DNA of 64,000 nucleotides, from assembly GCA_963735055.1 (NCBI GenBank), contig CAVTJN010000004.1, positions 682,001-746,000 of the forward strand. Direction: 5' to 3'. This document shows, piece after piece, positions 46,793-56,833 of this stretch. The translations under genes and the position numbers were made by a program. Source of the stretch: JBBITI01 sp963735055 (lineage in GTDB: Bacteria; Chloroflexota; Dehalococcoidia; Dehalococcoidales; UBA2162). Each line of letters begins with the position of its first letter. The stretch's first letter is position 1. A model generated the notes under the pieces. The model saw only the letters and a list, made by a program, of their open reading frames with translations. It was not told where the DNA came from and ran no database searches.

Positions 46793-47920
46793 TCAATGAC
46801 CGGTCGGTCCATGCGCAGTGGAAACCCCTTCTGCCAATTCTCGGTATATCCCCTCGACCCTCGCCAATTGCGTCTTCCGCTCAACTCTGGTGACCGCGAT
46901 TTCACGCGCCCTTCTCCCAAATAATACCCGTGTTTGGCGATTCTGTAGTAGGAGTACTATCTTGTCGGCGAGATCTTGGTGATTTCCAGGCTTGAACAGG
47001 AACCCACTTTCTCCATCCTTGAGCCAATACCTGTTGGCAGGGATATCGGTGACCACCGGCGCCAACTCGCACGCCATTCCCTCGAATAGAGCGATAGAAG
47101 CGCCATCCGACAACGAAGTTGATACGTATATGTCGGCCGCGGATAGTAGTCTGGGGATCGTTTCTCGGGGCATCCATCCAAGGAATGTAACATTCTCGCC
47201 GCCTGTCAGCATGGTCTTCAGCTTATCGACCATGTCTTGCTGGCCTTTGCGGTAGAGGATGACAAAGGCCGTTCGAGGAACCCGCCGGGTCACAATCGGT
47301 ATGGCCCTGACGAGCGTCTCAACGTCATATATCGGGTCGAGGCCCCTGGTGGTTATGACAATCGAAGATGAGCGATCAAGGCCGAGGGTGGCCCTCACGG
47401 AATCCCGGTCGTCACAGGGTTTGAACTCGTCGACGTCTACACCCAGACTGTAAGTGAAGACCTTGGACACATCACATTTCAGTGCGGCAAGCTTGTCAGC
47501 TCCAACATCAATCGGAAACAGGCACGCGACCTTGTCGGCGCGGCGGGTAGCATACTTTGCCGTAAATTTCCAGATCATGCTCCGCCACGGATCTATTAAC
47601 AGATCAGAGCCCCACGCAGTTGTCACCAGGGGGTGAAAGCCCGAGAACGCCGCTATGAAACCGTACACGGTAATATAGTGACCGTCCACTACATCAGGGG
47701 CTATCTTTCGTATTGACCTTCTCGTCTGCATCAGCCAGGACATTTCCCGTATCAAAGGGACTTTCAGCCTCGGGAGTCCGTGAAGGCGGACGTTGGCGGG
47801 CAAATCCGATTTCGGCCTCTTCCAGGAAATCAGATGGACTTCATGTTTTCGAGAACCCAGGTATTCCGCCAGTCGGTAGGTGTGTTCGCTACTGGCATCG
47901 GCAACTATACAGATGCGCAT
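46793..47920 (-). CDS. Glycosyltransferase family 4 protein
   Basis: A 375-residue GT-B enzyme. The N-terminus is MRICIVADASSEHTYRLAEYL. The acceptor domain contains VVDGHYITVYGFIAAF, and the C-terminal donor domain has 'VTFLGWMPRETIPRLLSAADIYVSTSLSDGASIALFEGMA' with the E-x7-E glutamate region and VVTDIPANRYWL. It transfers a sugar from a nucleotide donor to lipid-linked glycan in the cytoplasm. It lies 36 bases upstream of the membrane protein, same strand. Confidence 0.9.
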   Translation of the reverse strand: MRICIVADASSEHTYRLAEYLGSRKHEVHLISWKRPKSDLPANVRLHGLPRLKVPLIREMSWLMQTRRSIRKIAPDVVDGHYITVYGFIAAFSGFHPLVTTAWGSDLLIDPWRSMIWKFTAKYATRRADKVACLFPIDVGADKLAALKCDVSKVFTYSLGVDVDEFKPCDDRDSVRATLGLDRSSSIVITTRGLDPIYDVETLVRAIPIVTRRVPRTAFVILYRKGQQDMVDKLKTMLTGGENVTFLGWMPRETIPRLLSAADIYVSTSLSDGASIALFEGMACELAPVVTDIPANRYWLKDGESGFLFKPGNHQDLADKIVLLLQNRQTRVLFGRRAREIAVTRVERKTQLARVEGIYRELAEGVSTAHGPTGH

Positions 47921-48028
47921 GCTTGTCTTTGCTCTCCATGAGTCCTCCTGCCCCAGTCGCGAGTGTTGTGGAGGTCAGGAGAAGAGTCGAACAGTAATGG
48001 ACACCACGAACTGGCTGAACTCATCGCG

Positions 48029-49105
48029 TCACAATACTATCTGTCCGAGTATATTGCTGATTTCCTGACATGCATTTCCTTTTCCGAATCGCTCGCGATG
48101 GGTCTCATCTGAAGGATGGAAGGTCCTTGCCATATCCACGATTTTGGCCTCATCGTTACCCACGACGATGTTCCATCCGTCAATTACCGTTTCTGTCCAC
48201 GGCGTGCTGTCCATCATCGTGACGCATGGTATCTTTAGAATGTAAGCCTCTTTTTGAATCCCGCCGGAGTCGGTGAGCACCTTCTTCGCGTGGTTCAATA
48301 GTTTCAGAAATTCCAGGTAGCCCAGTGGTGAAACCAGTTTCATCTTCTGTTTCAAGCTATCAAACAGACCGTAAGACTTCAGCATTTTCTCTGTTCTGGG
48401 ATGAACCGGGAACACAATCGTCTCTCCCAACTCCGCAAGCCTGACGAGGGCAGTGATAATATTCTGCAAATCATTCTGCGTGTCAGTATTGCCGGCCCGA
48501 TGCAGCGTCACCACTATGTATTCCTTATTCCTCACGCCGAGGGTCTCCAGAATACCTGATTTCTCTGCGATTTCCCCGTTGATTCTCAAGGCATCTACCA
48601 TGACGTCTCCGGTCAGATATACGCCCTTGGTCATCCCTTCTTCTCTCAGTCGGTCAACAGCCGTTTGCGTCGGGCAGAAGAGGTAGTCTGAGCAATAATC
48701 AGCCACCTGACGGTTAATCTCTTCTGGCATGGACTTATCAAAGGATCTTAACCCGGCTTCCACATGGGCCAGCCTGATATGCAGCTTGGCCGCCGACAAG
48801 GCGCCTGCAAGGGTAGAATTCGTATCCCCGTAGATCAGCACCAGATCCGGGGCTTCTTTTATCAGGATTTCCTCTATCCCGATGAGCATCTTGCCAGTCT
48901 GGTAGCCGTGTGTACCGGAACCTACCCCGAGATCGTAGTCGGGCTCCAGAATGCCAAGCTCGTCGAAAAAAATCTTGCTCATGTTATAGTCGTAGTGCTG
49001 CCCGGTGTGGATCAGCAGGCAACGATGTGACTTCATCAACTCCTTAGACAGAGGAGCATGCTTGACAAACTGCGGGCGCGCTCCGACAATTGATACAATC
49101 TTCAC
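48029..49105 (-). CDS. wecB: UDP-N-acetylglucosamine 2-epimerase (non-hydrolyzing)
   Basis: A 358-residue enzyme with MKIVSIVGARPQFVKHAPLSKEL, HTGQHYDYNMSKIFFDELGI, YGDTNSTLAGALSAAKL, HVEAGLRSFD and 'PEEINRQVADYC', all signatures of WecB. It interconverts UDP-GlcNAc and UDP-ManNAc. With the nucleotide-sugar dehydrogenase at 56830 it could give UDP-ManNAc-uronate. Its start overlaps the stop of the DUF354 gene by ATGA. Confidence 0.95.
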   Translation of the reverse strand: MKIVSIVGARPQFVKHAPLSKELMKSHRCLLIHTGQHYDYNMSKIFFDELGILEPDYDLGVGSGTHGYQTGKMLIGIEEILIKEAPDLVLIYGDTNSTLAGALSAAKLHIRLAHVEAGLRSFDKSMPEEINRQVADYCSDYLFCPTQTAVDRLREEGMTKGVYLTGDVMVDALRINGEIAEKSGILETLGVRNKEYIVVTLHRAGNTDTQNDLQNIITALVRLAELGETIVFPVHPRTEKMLKSYGLFDSLKQKMKLVSPLGYLEFLKLLNHAKKVLTDSGGIQKEAYILKIPCVTMMDSTPWTETVIDGWNIVVGNDEAKIVDMARTFHPSDETHRERFGKGNACQEISNILGQIVL

Positions 49106-50175
49106 GACAATTCCTTCTTCCGTTGATATCTCGCCAGGCTCCTGGGATATTCATCGATGAAATCCGCCAGGAACTGAGCGACGTCTATTTTGTCCGAGAG
49201 AAGTCGCTGGCGTTTTATCGCCCACTCCTCTTTAAGATTTGGCTGCCCCATGAGCTCGATTGCCTTGCTCACGGCTTGTTCACTTTCCACAAACGAGTAG
49301 ATTAGGCCGTACTGCTGCTCCAGCGCCTTGAAGATACCCATGTCATTCGGCCCAACCCAGTTGTTACAGCGAACCACGGGAGTTCCCAGCACCGCAGCTT
49401 CGGTCGCCATGGTCTGAGTGTCGGTCACGAGCAGATGAGCGTAGTTAAGGGCATGGTGAATTCGATCCTTGGCAATCGGCAACACGTATTTCTCCAAGCT
49501 CGGCGGCAAGGCTCCCTCGGGAGAAATGAAAACGCGGGCGTATTTCCTCATTTCCTCTACCAGTTCGATTTGGGTCTTTACCGGGAATCCATGTTTGCCA
49601 ATGTCATGGAATGCGTCGAAGGCGTTAAAGCGCAGAATAACATATTTCTCACCTGGCGACAGCTTCAACTCGTCTAATATCGACGGGTCTGGTTCGAAGG
49701 AATTCGGATGGAGGTACGCCAACTCCTTACAACCTTGTATTCTCAGTTGTTTCTTGCCGAGCGTCCCATCAAAACACCACGGTGTGATGATAACATCGGC
49801 GAACACACGGTTGACCAGATGCTGAACGGGCATTCGCTCGGAATCGTTGAAAAGAACACATGGTTTCAACAGAAGTGTGGCCAAAAGCGGTTCATCGGGC
49901 CCGATACCTACGATGAGGTCGGGCTTGAAGGTCCGAGACAGTCTGTACTCGCGGAACACGTAGTCGAACAACTGAAAACCTTTCATATATTTGTGGCCAT
50001 TGGAATGCCTGATGTAGACCTGGTATTTCAGACTGTAATGATCGAGAAGTGTCAGCGTTGAGCCGTAGTCCCTGGCGAGTATCTTAATTTCGTGGCCTCT
50101 TCCAAGAAGACTGCTGACAACGTTGCGGAAGAGGTGGACATGTGCTGGCGTATGAATGCAGAATATGACTTTCAT
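49102..50175 (-). CDS. DUF354 family protein (GT-B-like)
   Basis: About 357 residues. The true start is probably ATG 50175 (MKVIFCIHTPAHVHLFRNVV); a longer frame adds 25 unconserved residues overlapping the DegT gene. DUF354 proteins have a GT-B-like fold and occur in archaeal and bacterial glycan clusters. Segments 'DLIVGIGPDEPLLATLLL', FNDSERMPVQHLVN and 'VTDTQTMATEAAVLGTPVVR' are typical. It is translationally coupled to wecB, so a role with ManNAc-type sugars is plausible but unproven. Confidence 0.82.
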   Translation of the reverse strand: MKVIFCIHTPAHVHLFRNVVSSLLGRGHEIKILARDYGSTLTLLDHYSLKYQVYIRHSNGHKYMKGFQLFDYVFREYRLSRTFKPDLIVGIGPDEPLLATLLLKPCVLFNDSERMPVQHLVNRVFADVIITPWCFDGTLGKKQLRIQGCKELAYLHPNSFEPDPSILDELKLSPGEKYVILRFNAFDAFHDIGKHGFPVKTQIELVEEMRKYARVFISPEGALPPSLEKYVLPIAKDRIHHALNYAHLLVTDTQTMATEAAVLGTPVVRCNNWVGPNDMGIFKALEQQYGLIYSFVESEQAVSKAIELMGQPNLKEEWAIKRQRLLSDKIDVAQFLADFIDEYPRSLARYQRKKELS

Positions 50176-50221
50176 GTTGTTTCTGGCCCCTGAGAACAGG
50201 CAGGCCTCCTTCGTGATTCTA

Positions 50222-51402
50222 TCAAGCGCTGCGTCGACTCCCGACGGCATCCAATGTTGCTCGGCAAATCGTTCTCACCTCGTCTGTTTGATATCCGACG
50301 GGAAACAACAGGTACTCATTCTCCAGTTTCTCCGCGTTCAGCAGCCTCCCCAACTTGAACCGGCTGAACCTGGGGTGTTGATACAAGACGAAAAACCGCA
50401 TATCGTCCTTGTCTTTGACTTCGACGCCCTTGTGGCGCAGCGCTTCTTTGAGAGACCACGCGTCCGGCGTAAGAACCGGGAAGTAAAGGTATGCTGGTCT
50501 TGAGTTGGAAGGAATACCTACGATTCTGAAGTGGTTCTCGAAGCAGGTCCGGTACTCTTTGACGTTCTCGCCGATCAACCGCTGCAACTGCTCGTAGCGA
50601 CCAAGCTGATTCAATGCGAGGGCTCCTTCGAAATCCGTCATGCCACCCTCATATGAGGAAAACGGAGTACGGTCCTTTCCCTCTGAGAAACGCGACACCG
50701 CGCCTCCCAGGATGCCGTAGATCCGTTTACTGAAGACTACCGGCGTCGCAATGGGAATCACATAACGCGAAAGGCTTGCCTTCCTTCGATGGGCCGCCTC
50801 ATTCTGTGCGAACCGGTCAACTTGAGCCCTATACGGGTCCGCGCAGCAGATAGCCCCCCCGCACCCACGGCGATGTTCTTGCTGATCCCAAAGCTGAATG
50901 TACCAAAACTGCCGATTGTACCCAGCAAGTCGCCATTGAACCGTGCACCAAAAGACTGACAACAGTCTTCGATCACCGGGATGCCCCGGCTCGCCAATAA
51001 TTCGCGCAGGCTGTCCATTTGAGCCGGAATCCCAAATATGTGGGCGACGATTGCCGCCCTGGTGCGCGGGGTGATCATGGCCGCAATGCTTGCGGCATCA
51101 ACGTTGACGCTGTCCTTGGCCACATCGGCAAATACCGGAGTGGCGCCGGTCTCAAGTACCGCTTCGCCGACGCTTGAGCAGGTGAAGGCAGGCATTATGA
51201 CCTCATCTCCGGGGCCGGTCCCCAGTGAATTCAGGGCAATCTTGATGGCTGACCTCCCGGACCCGGTAGACCTGACATGCCGACCAAGGTAAGCCGCGAT
51301 TTCATGCTCGAAGGCATCCCTCGCGTGCCGTACCAACAATCCGGAGGCAAGGTCACGAACTTGAATTCTTGGCTTGTGAATCGACAATAAGCTCAGATTC
51401 AA
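50222..51402 (-). CDS. DegT/DnrJ/EryC1/StrS aminotransferase family protein, frame broken at a G7 tract
   Basis: The first part has 'RSTGSGRSAIKIALNSLG', DEVIMPAFTCSSVGEAVL, 'AIVAHIFGIPAQMDSL', VIEDCCQSFGARFNG and GTFSFGISKNIAVGAGG; the PLP lysine is the K in GISKN. The frame shifts at seven G (plus-strand C7 at 50854-50860) and continues as AICCADPYRAQVDRFAQ. One more G restores the frame. The start is probably TTG 51402, just after the femAB stop. It would transfer an amino group to a keto sugar using PLP. The homopolymer may be sequence error or a phase-variable switch. Confidence 0.85.
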
Positions 51403-51403
51403 T

Positions 51404-52430
51404 CTACACCAGTCCCTTGCACATGACTGGACCGAGCGAATTCGCGACCGGTAAAGGCAAATGACGCCAAACACCTATGGCAAGCTTGTACTTGGGATTA
51501 GACGGATGAATATAGGGTACCGAGCGCGTCGTGTTCAGGTAATACTGGTAGAACAATGGCTGCGGTTCAGCACCCCACCATTTCTTGAACTCATACGTAC
51601 CGGTGTCCTGGGCGCTCCGCCCGAGATCGAAGACTTCGTATCCGCGGGCGATGCTATCCTGCATCACTCTCCACAACAGCAGATGTACCGGGTGAGTCTC
51701 AGAGTGGTGCTTCGAGGAAGCTCCCCATGAGTAAATCGCCGTTCTCTTGAAGAACAACAGGAATTGGGTTGCCAGTATCTCTCCTTTGTATCTCACCGTT
51801 GACACCGACGTTTGGGGAAACTGCTCCACCACATTTTCAAAAAAAGACAACGAGGGTACGGGAGTCCCCAGTTCATGCATCCGCCTGCTATACACGGAAT
51901 AGAAACCAGCGACATCTTTCGAATCAAGGACAACTTCGAGATCGTCCTTCATGGCTTTCTTCACGCACGCTTTCATGCCCTTTCTGAGATTCGACCAGAC
52001 CTTCGCCTCGCCCTGATCCAGTCTCAATAACATGGTAACGTAGTGATTGTTGGTGGGTATGTCCGGGAGAGCTTGCGTGTTGCGCAGTTCAACGAATCGC
52101 ACGTTCAACTCCCGGGCCAACTCGCTGGCCCGGGCGAAAAGCCCGTCTCTTAGTGTCCTGATCATCGGAAGCGCAGCCGCCGTAAGGCGAGTAAGGGATT
52201 GAGACCAACTGCTTGCCAAAAAGAAGGCTCTTTATCAAGAACAGCGGAAGTATCCCCTTAATCCGGCCACTAAGGTCTTCAGTAAACAGGTAAATCGGCT
52301 TGTGGCCGTAGGTATCCTCCACCACCTTCTTCCAGCCGATTTGATGAAAGAAGGTAGCGGAACTACTTTCCATAACGAACGAATCCCATCTCGACTCGTC
52401 CTTTTCTTCCAAAACTCTGATCGTTTCCAA
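51404..52430 (-). CDS. FemAB-like peptidoglycan/glycan-associated GNAT protein, one-base frameshift
   Basis: Together the two frames give a FemAB-type double-GNAT protein: ATFFHQIGWKKVVEDTYGHKPIYLFTED and 'LVSIPYSPYGG' from the first, then ARASELARELNVRFVELRN, 'RKGMKACVKKAMKDDLEV' and 'HPVHLLLWRVMQDSIARGYEVFDLGRS' from the second. Removing one base near 52150 joins 'DDQDT' to RDGLFARASEL. Relatives are common in EPS loci, including those with DUF3473 deacetylases as here. The likely start is TTG 52430. It may transfer an amino acid onto a carbohydrate; the acceptor is unknown. Confidence 0.82.
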
Positions 52431-52434
52431 GAGC

Positions 52435-53349
52435 CTACCCCCGCCTCTGCGCGATTGCTTTGCACGGTCCGGCAATTTCGCGAAATGTTGAGAGGATCCC
52501 GACCACTCGTCTTTCCACCGTCGATCCTTTCACGGCCCAGAACAGTCGCTGGAGTGAAGATGAATAGTAGGGGAAATCCTCACGGGACATGTCTATGGGA
52601 TGGAAGTAGAAAACGCTGTCTCCCCTTCGCAGACTCTGTCTCAGGCCCATCGTGATATACCTTGCCCCCGCCAGTCTGGTGAGCGGGCCGCCGCCGGTCG
52701 GGAACTTGACCAAGAACCGGAAGTACGGCCACGGAAGTTCCAGAATCCCCCTCTTCTCGTCTCCCGGCAACAGACTGCCCTTCGCCGGATAGTAGGGCAC
52801 GGTACTTACCCCGCGCAGGGAACAATCCGTCTTATTGTAGAGAGAGTTGACGCTGACTGAGGAATCATACTTGAAACCCAACTCCTCCAGCACATCCACC
52901 ATCCATCCACCGACATAGGCATTGGGCGCACGATATCCAACTACTTCCTGGCCACTAGCGTGCTCGAGTATGCGCTTGGCGTTGATGGTGCACTGCCGGA
53001 ACTCGTCTCTCGTCATCATCGGCTCTTTCGTCTTGGGATGAATCTTGCAGGCATGGTGCAGCCCGTGACAGGCTATCTCGTGTCCTTCTGCTGCAATCCT
53101 TTCAACGAGGCCCGGGTAGTGCTCTGCTATGTCCGCCACGACAAAGAAAGTCGCTTTGATGCCGGACTCATGAAGTATCTCCAATACTCTGGTCGTGGGT
53201 TGGCTCAAGTAGTCAAAGCGGCAATTCCACTCGCGAAAAAACGCCGGCACATCTTTGAACCGTGAACCAGGGGCGCCAGTGACTGGGGGGAGATGATACC
53301 AATCCTCGAGGTCAATTGCCGCGGCAACTGTGCCAGTATCAGGTCTCAT
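52435..53349 (-). CDS. Polysaccharide deacetylase family protein with DUF3473-like C-terminus
   Basis: A 304-residue NodB-type enzyme: AIDLEDWYHLPP (the first Asp is catalytic/metal), GIKATFFVVADIAEHYP, GHEIACHGLHHA (HxxxH metal ligands) and GYRAPNAYVG (catalytic Arg). The C-terminal part GILELPWPYFRF and 'DSVFYFHPIDMS' fits DUF3473, which marks deacetylases of exopolysaccharide loci. It has no signal peptide, so it probably acts in the cytoplasm on precursors. It overlaps the GT2 gene by 11 bases. Confidence 0.92.
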   Translation of the reverse strand: MRPDTGTVAAAIDLEDWYHLPPVTGAPGSRFKDVPAFFREWNCRFDYLSQPTTRVLEILHESGIKATFFVVADIAEHYPGLVERIAAEGHEIACHGLHHACKIHPKTKEPMMTRDEFRQCTINAKRILEHASGQEVVGYRAPNAYVGGWMVDVLEELGFKYDSSVSVNSLYNKTDCSLRGVSTVPYYPAKGSLLPGDEKRGILELPWPYFRFLVKFPTGGGPLTRLAGARYITMGLRQSLRRGDSVFYFHPIDMSREDFPYYSSSLQRLFWAVKGSTVERRVVGILSTFREIAGPCKAIAQRRG

Positions 53350-54114
53350 TGCCGACTTCGTGAGATGGCATTCTCGAGTCTCGGCTGAAATACTTCATCC
53401 ATATCCGCCAGACGTAGCCTTTAAGCAGAACCCAGCTTGTACGCACAACAAATCTGGTGTAGCGGATCTTTGAGTTCTGCCCGCCATACAAGGCGGGATG
53501 AGGGACATCGACCACCCTGGCGCCAATACGGTTCAGTCTTGACCAGCATGTCATTTTCAAAGGCAAATCCTTTTTCGATCCTGTCCAGATCAAGTTTCCT
53601 GAGTGCGTTCGAGGATACGGCCGTGTATCCGTCCTGGGGATCGGAAATTCTCCAGTACCCAGAAGCTATCCGGGTCAAGCTGGTGAGCAGAAAATTACCG
53701 ACAGTCCTGAAGACGGGCATTCCCTCGCCGATGCTCACGAGTGGATAGTCGATTTCCTTTTGCGTAGTCGGCCCGTCCTTCGGCCACTGGCGCTACGAAA
53801 TCCATCAGAAAATCGGGCGCCATCTGGCCGTCTCCAGCCATGACCGCCAACACGTCCAGGTGTTCCCGCAACGCTGCCCGGTGACCCGTGAGAATGGCGG
53901 CTCCAACTCCGCCCCGAACCGCTCGGTCAAGGAGAACCACTCGGCTATCTTCGATTGCCTTCTTCGAGACGATGTCGCCCGTCCTGTCGGTACTGCCATC
54001 GTTTACCACGTAGATCCTGTCCACAAAGGCAGGCATGGTATCGATGACGGTGCCAATGAATCTCTCTTCGTTGCATGCGGGGACGATAACCCCCACTTTC
54101 TTTTCTTTGTACAT
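53339..54114 (-). CDS. Glycosyltransferase family 2 protein, frame broken twice
   Basis: The joined product has VGVIVPACNEERFIGTVIDTM, VNDGSTDRTGDIV (nucleotide binding), VMAGDGQMAPDFL (metal-site DxD variant), then 'FRTVGNFLLTSLTRIASGYWRISDPQDGYTAV' and 'RLNRIGARVVDVPHPALYGG'. This is the dolichyl-phosphate-mannose-synthase-like GT2 group. Breaks lie near 53734 and 53538; each is cured by removing one base. No membrane helix is obvious. It lies between the WbqC-like gene and the deacetylase. Confidence 0.83.
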
Positions 54115-54284
54115 TACTTAAGCCAGAAAATTTCGTTCTTCTTTCCTGCCAGGTTCCGACGACATTGGCATGCGTGCCATCACTCGCCGCCCCGGGAGCT
54201 GCCTCGGGTCAGAGACTGTCGGACGGCTCACGAGATCTGACCGCTGCCTGCAGACGAAACGACGAGCGGGTCTTCTATCGTGAT

Positions 54285-55013
54285 TCATTTGCCGTCGCGA
54301 AACCGGGACAGCGCCCCGACTGCCCGGATCACCGCGCCTGATTGTGGACCGAGGTTAAAAAGCAAATCAAGGGCTGACATATTCGGCTCGAAACCGGGGA
54401 ATCTCTGGCTGTAGACTGGATGCTGAAAATCGAAGAATCCCAAGCCTATGCCGTTCTGAGAGAACTTCTCAGGTTCCAGGTACGTTCTTCCGCTCGGTCC
54501 GGACAAATACGTGTCGGCGCCTACTTTTCTCAACAGCTGAATGATCAGGTCCGTTCGCCGCAGGGCGTAATCAGCGTCCATTTCGCTCGCTCTAATTACC
54601 TGGGCGTCGATCTCGAAGCACTTAAGAAAGTAGTGAATGATCGCCTCGTTCATCTGCCACAGATACGTGTAGTCCTTGTCGTATAGCTCTCGGAAGAACT
54701 CTGCGTGCTGGCCGAAGAAACGAGCTCGCCCGTAGCTGTCGTTGATCAGCTTCCAATGTTCCCGCTTCCAGCCGTTGTCCTGTGGCAGCCGTACATCTGT
54801 GATTTTCGCCAACTCGAAACTCTTGTTTATCGGAATCGTGAGGTAATGCCAGCCAAAGTTAGTCCGGATCTTGCTCCTGGCCGTCACACTGCGTTTGGTG
54901 AACGGCATGGTGTCCGCCAGTATCAGGCAATCAGCATGCGCAGTCTTGCTGAATAGTCCAATCCACGGCAGGTAGTTGGGCTGGTGTATTGTGATGGTGC
55001 TACCCATTTTCAT
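54285..55013 (-). CDS. WbqC-like family protein
   Basis: A 242-residue protein beginning TITIHQPNYLPWIGLFSK, followed by DTMPFTKRSVTARSKI and GWHYLTIPINKS, the WbqC signature. WbqC proteins occur in O-antigen and polysaccharide clusters and are thought to be involved in amino-sugar or acyl/amino-acid transfer; the reaction is not established. A helical C-terminus includes 'RKVGADTYLSGPSGRTYLEPEKF'. The 170-base gap before the next gene shows nothing. Confidence 0.88.
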   Translation of the reverse strand: MKMGSTITIHQPNYLPWIGLFSKTAHADCLILADTMPFTKRSVTARSKIRTNFGWHYLTIPINKSFELAKITDVRLPQDNGWKREHWKLINDSYGRARFFGQHAEFFRELYDKDYTYLWQMNEAIIHYFLKCFEIDAQVIRASEMDADYALRRTDLIIQLLRKVGADTYLSGPSGRTYLEPEKFSQNGIGLGFFDFQHPVYSQRFPGFEPNMSALDLLFNLGPQSGAVIRAVGALSRFRDGK

Positions 55014-55086
55014 GGCACGCCTCCGAAACAGAGTGGCCGATACATAATATCCCCGAGTGCGGCTACGCGCCTGAGGTATGCGGTAA

Positions 55087-55746
55087 CTAATACAATAACC
55101 TCACCAGTTCAAAGGCCTCCGCGTAGCGTACGTCGACCTGAGCCCCTCTGGCGAATATCACGGACCGCAGGTTTGTCTCGTCAAAGTAGCTCTTTTCAGA
55201 AAACGTGATCTGAGAATCGTACTCTTTGAGGGCGGCGATCTTTCTCTCCACCTGCGCCTCGGACAACCGCACAAAGATGTCAGTGGCGAACGTGAGGTTA
55301 TTCCACGGATGCTCGTATCCCCAAATCGAGGCCTCTTTCTTGAAAGCCCGCAGCGCTTCCCAGTAGATGGTGGAGTGGTCCTGGTGCATGTCGCTGGATG
55401 AGGGCACCAGCACCAGATCGGGTGCGTGCTCATGTTTCAACTTGATCATGTCTTCGAGGATGTCCTGCCTGTATTCGGGAAATGTCCTCACCCGGTAGTT
55501 CATTATGTTCAGCTTCTCAGGTGCCAAGCCGATCGTCGCCGCGGCCCGAGTGCATTCTCTTCTCAAGGTGTCTTTGGGCATTCCGTTTGGCACAGACGTC
55601 TCGCAACCCGAGAACACGACATAGTCGATGTCTTTCCCCTCGTCCAGCAGCCTGGCAATAGTGCCCCCGGCCCCGAGTTCAGCATCATCGGTGTGCGGGC
55701 TCAGTACCAACACTCTCCTGAAACTCATCGTTCGATCAAGATTCAT
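55087..55746 (-). CDS. PIG-L family deacetylase
   Basis: A 219-residue enzyme with VLVLSPHTDDAELGAGGTIARL (the HxDD zinc/catalytic motif), 'VFSGCETSVPNGMPKDTLRREC' and 'DLVLVPSSSDMHQDHSTIYWEALRAF' with the distal His. PIG-L/LmbE enzymes remove N-acetyl groups from GlcNAc-containing substrates. It may supply a free amine for the acyl- or aminoacyl-transferring genes nearby. It has no signal peptide. Confidence 0.9.
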   Translation of the reverse strand: MNLDRTMSFRRVLVLSPHTDDAELGAGGTIARLLDEGKDIDYVVFSGCETSVPNGMPKDTLRRECTRAAATIGLAPEKLNIMNYRVRTFPEYRQDILEDMIKLKHEHAPDLVLVPSSSDMHQDHSTIYWEALRAFKKEASIWGYEHPWNNLTFATDIFVRLSEAQVERKIAALKEYDSQITFSEKSYFDETNLRSVIFARGAQVDVRYAEAFELVRLLY

Positions 55747-55843
55747 CGGTGACGACCTCTATCTTCACAAAACTAGCGCCATGCGTGTTGAGTCGGTCTT
55801 TCCGCCTCTGCCTTGCGCATGGCACCGGATATCGATTCCGGCG

Positions 55844-56833
55844 CTACCTGGGACGAGCTACTCGATATTGATAGTCCTCTTCGCCTCTTCGCGCCAACCC
55901 CTTCTTGATTTCCTGGGGAGGAGATAGACTGCACAGTTCGCCACGGCAAGACTGCAGAGCGATCTTCAGTATCGCCCGGCCTTCTCTGCCGTCAACCGCC
56001 GGGGACCGCCCTTCCTCGACACTCTTCAGGAAGTCCTCCAGTTCAAGCTTCAAGGGCTCGGCCTTAGTTATGTTCACAACCTGTTCTTCGGCTGAAGTGT
56101 AGACCTTCAACTCCTGCGCCAGGTAATCCAGATAGGCTATTCCCTGGCTCCCGGTGGCCACCAGGGTACGGACCTTGTGCGGGGTGAACCAGTTAACCTC
56201 GATGGACGCCATGGTTCCGGCAAAGTCCATTACGATCATGGCGTGATCCTCTTTGGTATGTTTGAGACTGCCGACCCTGGAGAACAGGCTCGCCGGCTCT
56301 TCGCCGAGCAAGTACTTGATGACGCCGATATCGTGGGTGGCGCTGTCCACCACAACACCGACGTCTCTGATGCGCGGAACTGACGGACCGACCCGCCTCG
56401 CCGAAACCATGAGCAACTTGCCCAAGGTGCCTAGGTCGATTATCTGTTTCAAACGTGCGACGGCCGGGTTGAACCGCTCGATATGGCCGACCGCCAGATT
56501 CGCGTGATTCTCCTCAGACACAGCTATCATTTCATCGGCCTCATCGAGCCGGAAGGCGATGGGCTTTTCCACCAGGCAGTGAATTCCTTCTCTCAGGAAA
56601 GCCATGGCTACGTCGTGGTGCATGGTGGTAGGCACCACGATACTAACCGCGTCAACCTTGGACAACAGGCTCCGAAAGTCAGAGGAGTAGTCCGTGTGGT
56701 ACTTCTCTCCAATCTCCTTCGCCCTTTCGAAATCGATGTCCGCCACGCCCACCAACTCGCAGTCGAGCTGAGAATATAGACGCACATGATGTTGGCCCAT
56801 GGCCCCGAGGCCAACCACCCCGACTCTAGTCAT
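55844..56833 (-). CDS. Gfo/Idh/MocA family oxidoreductase
   Basis: A 329-residue protein with an NAD loop GVVGLGAMGQHHVRLY, VGVADIDFERAK, 'VPTTMHHDVAMAFLREGIHCLVEKPIAFRLDEADEM' (EKP lysine motif) and GHIERFNPAVARLKQI. The resemblance to WbpB/WlbA, which oxidise C3 of UDP-GlcNAc-uronate, is strong enough to suggest that role, given the dehydrogenase it overlaps (ATGA) and the aminotransferase and acyltransferase further on. Specificity is inferred from context. Confidence 0.87.
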   Translation of the reverse strand: MTRVGVVGLGAMGQHHVRLYSQLDCELVGVADIDFERAKEIGEKYHTDYSSDFRSLLSKVDAVSIVVPTTMHHDVAMAFLREGIHCLVEKPIAFRLDEADEMIAVSEENHANLAVGHIERFNPAVARLKQIIDLGTLGKLLMVSARRVGPSVPRIRDVGVVVDSATHDIGVIKYLLGEEPASLFSRVGSLKHTKEDHAMIVMDFAGTMASIEVNWFTPHKVRTLVATGSQGIAYLDYLAQELKVYTSAEEQVVNITKAEPLKLELEDFLKSVEEGRSPAVDGREGRAILKIALQSCRGELCSLSPPQEIKKGLARRGEEDYQYRVARPR

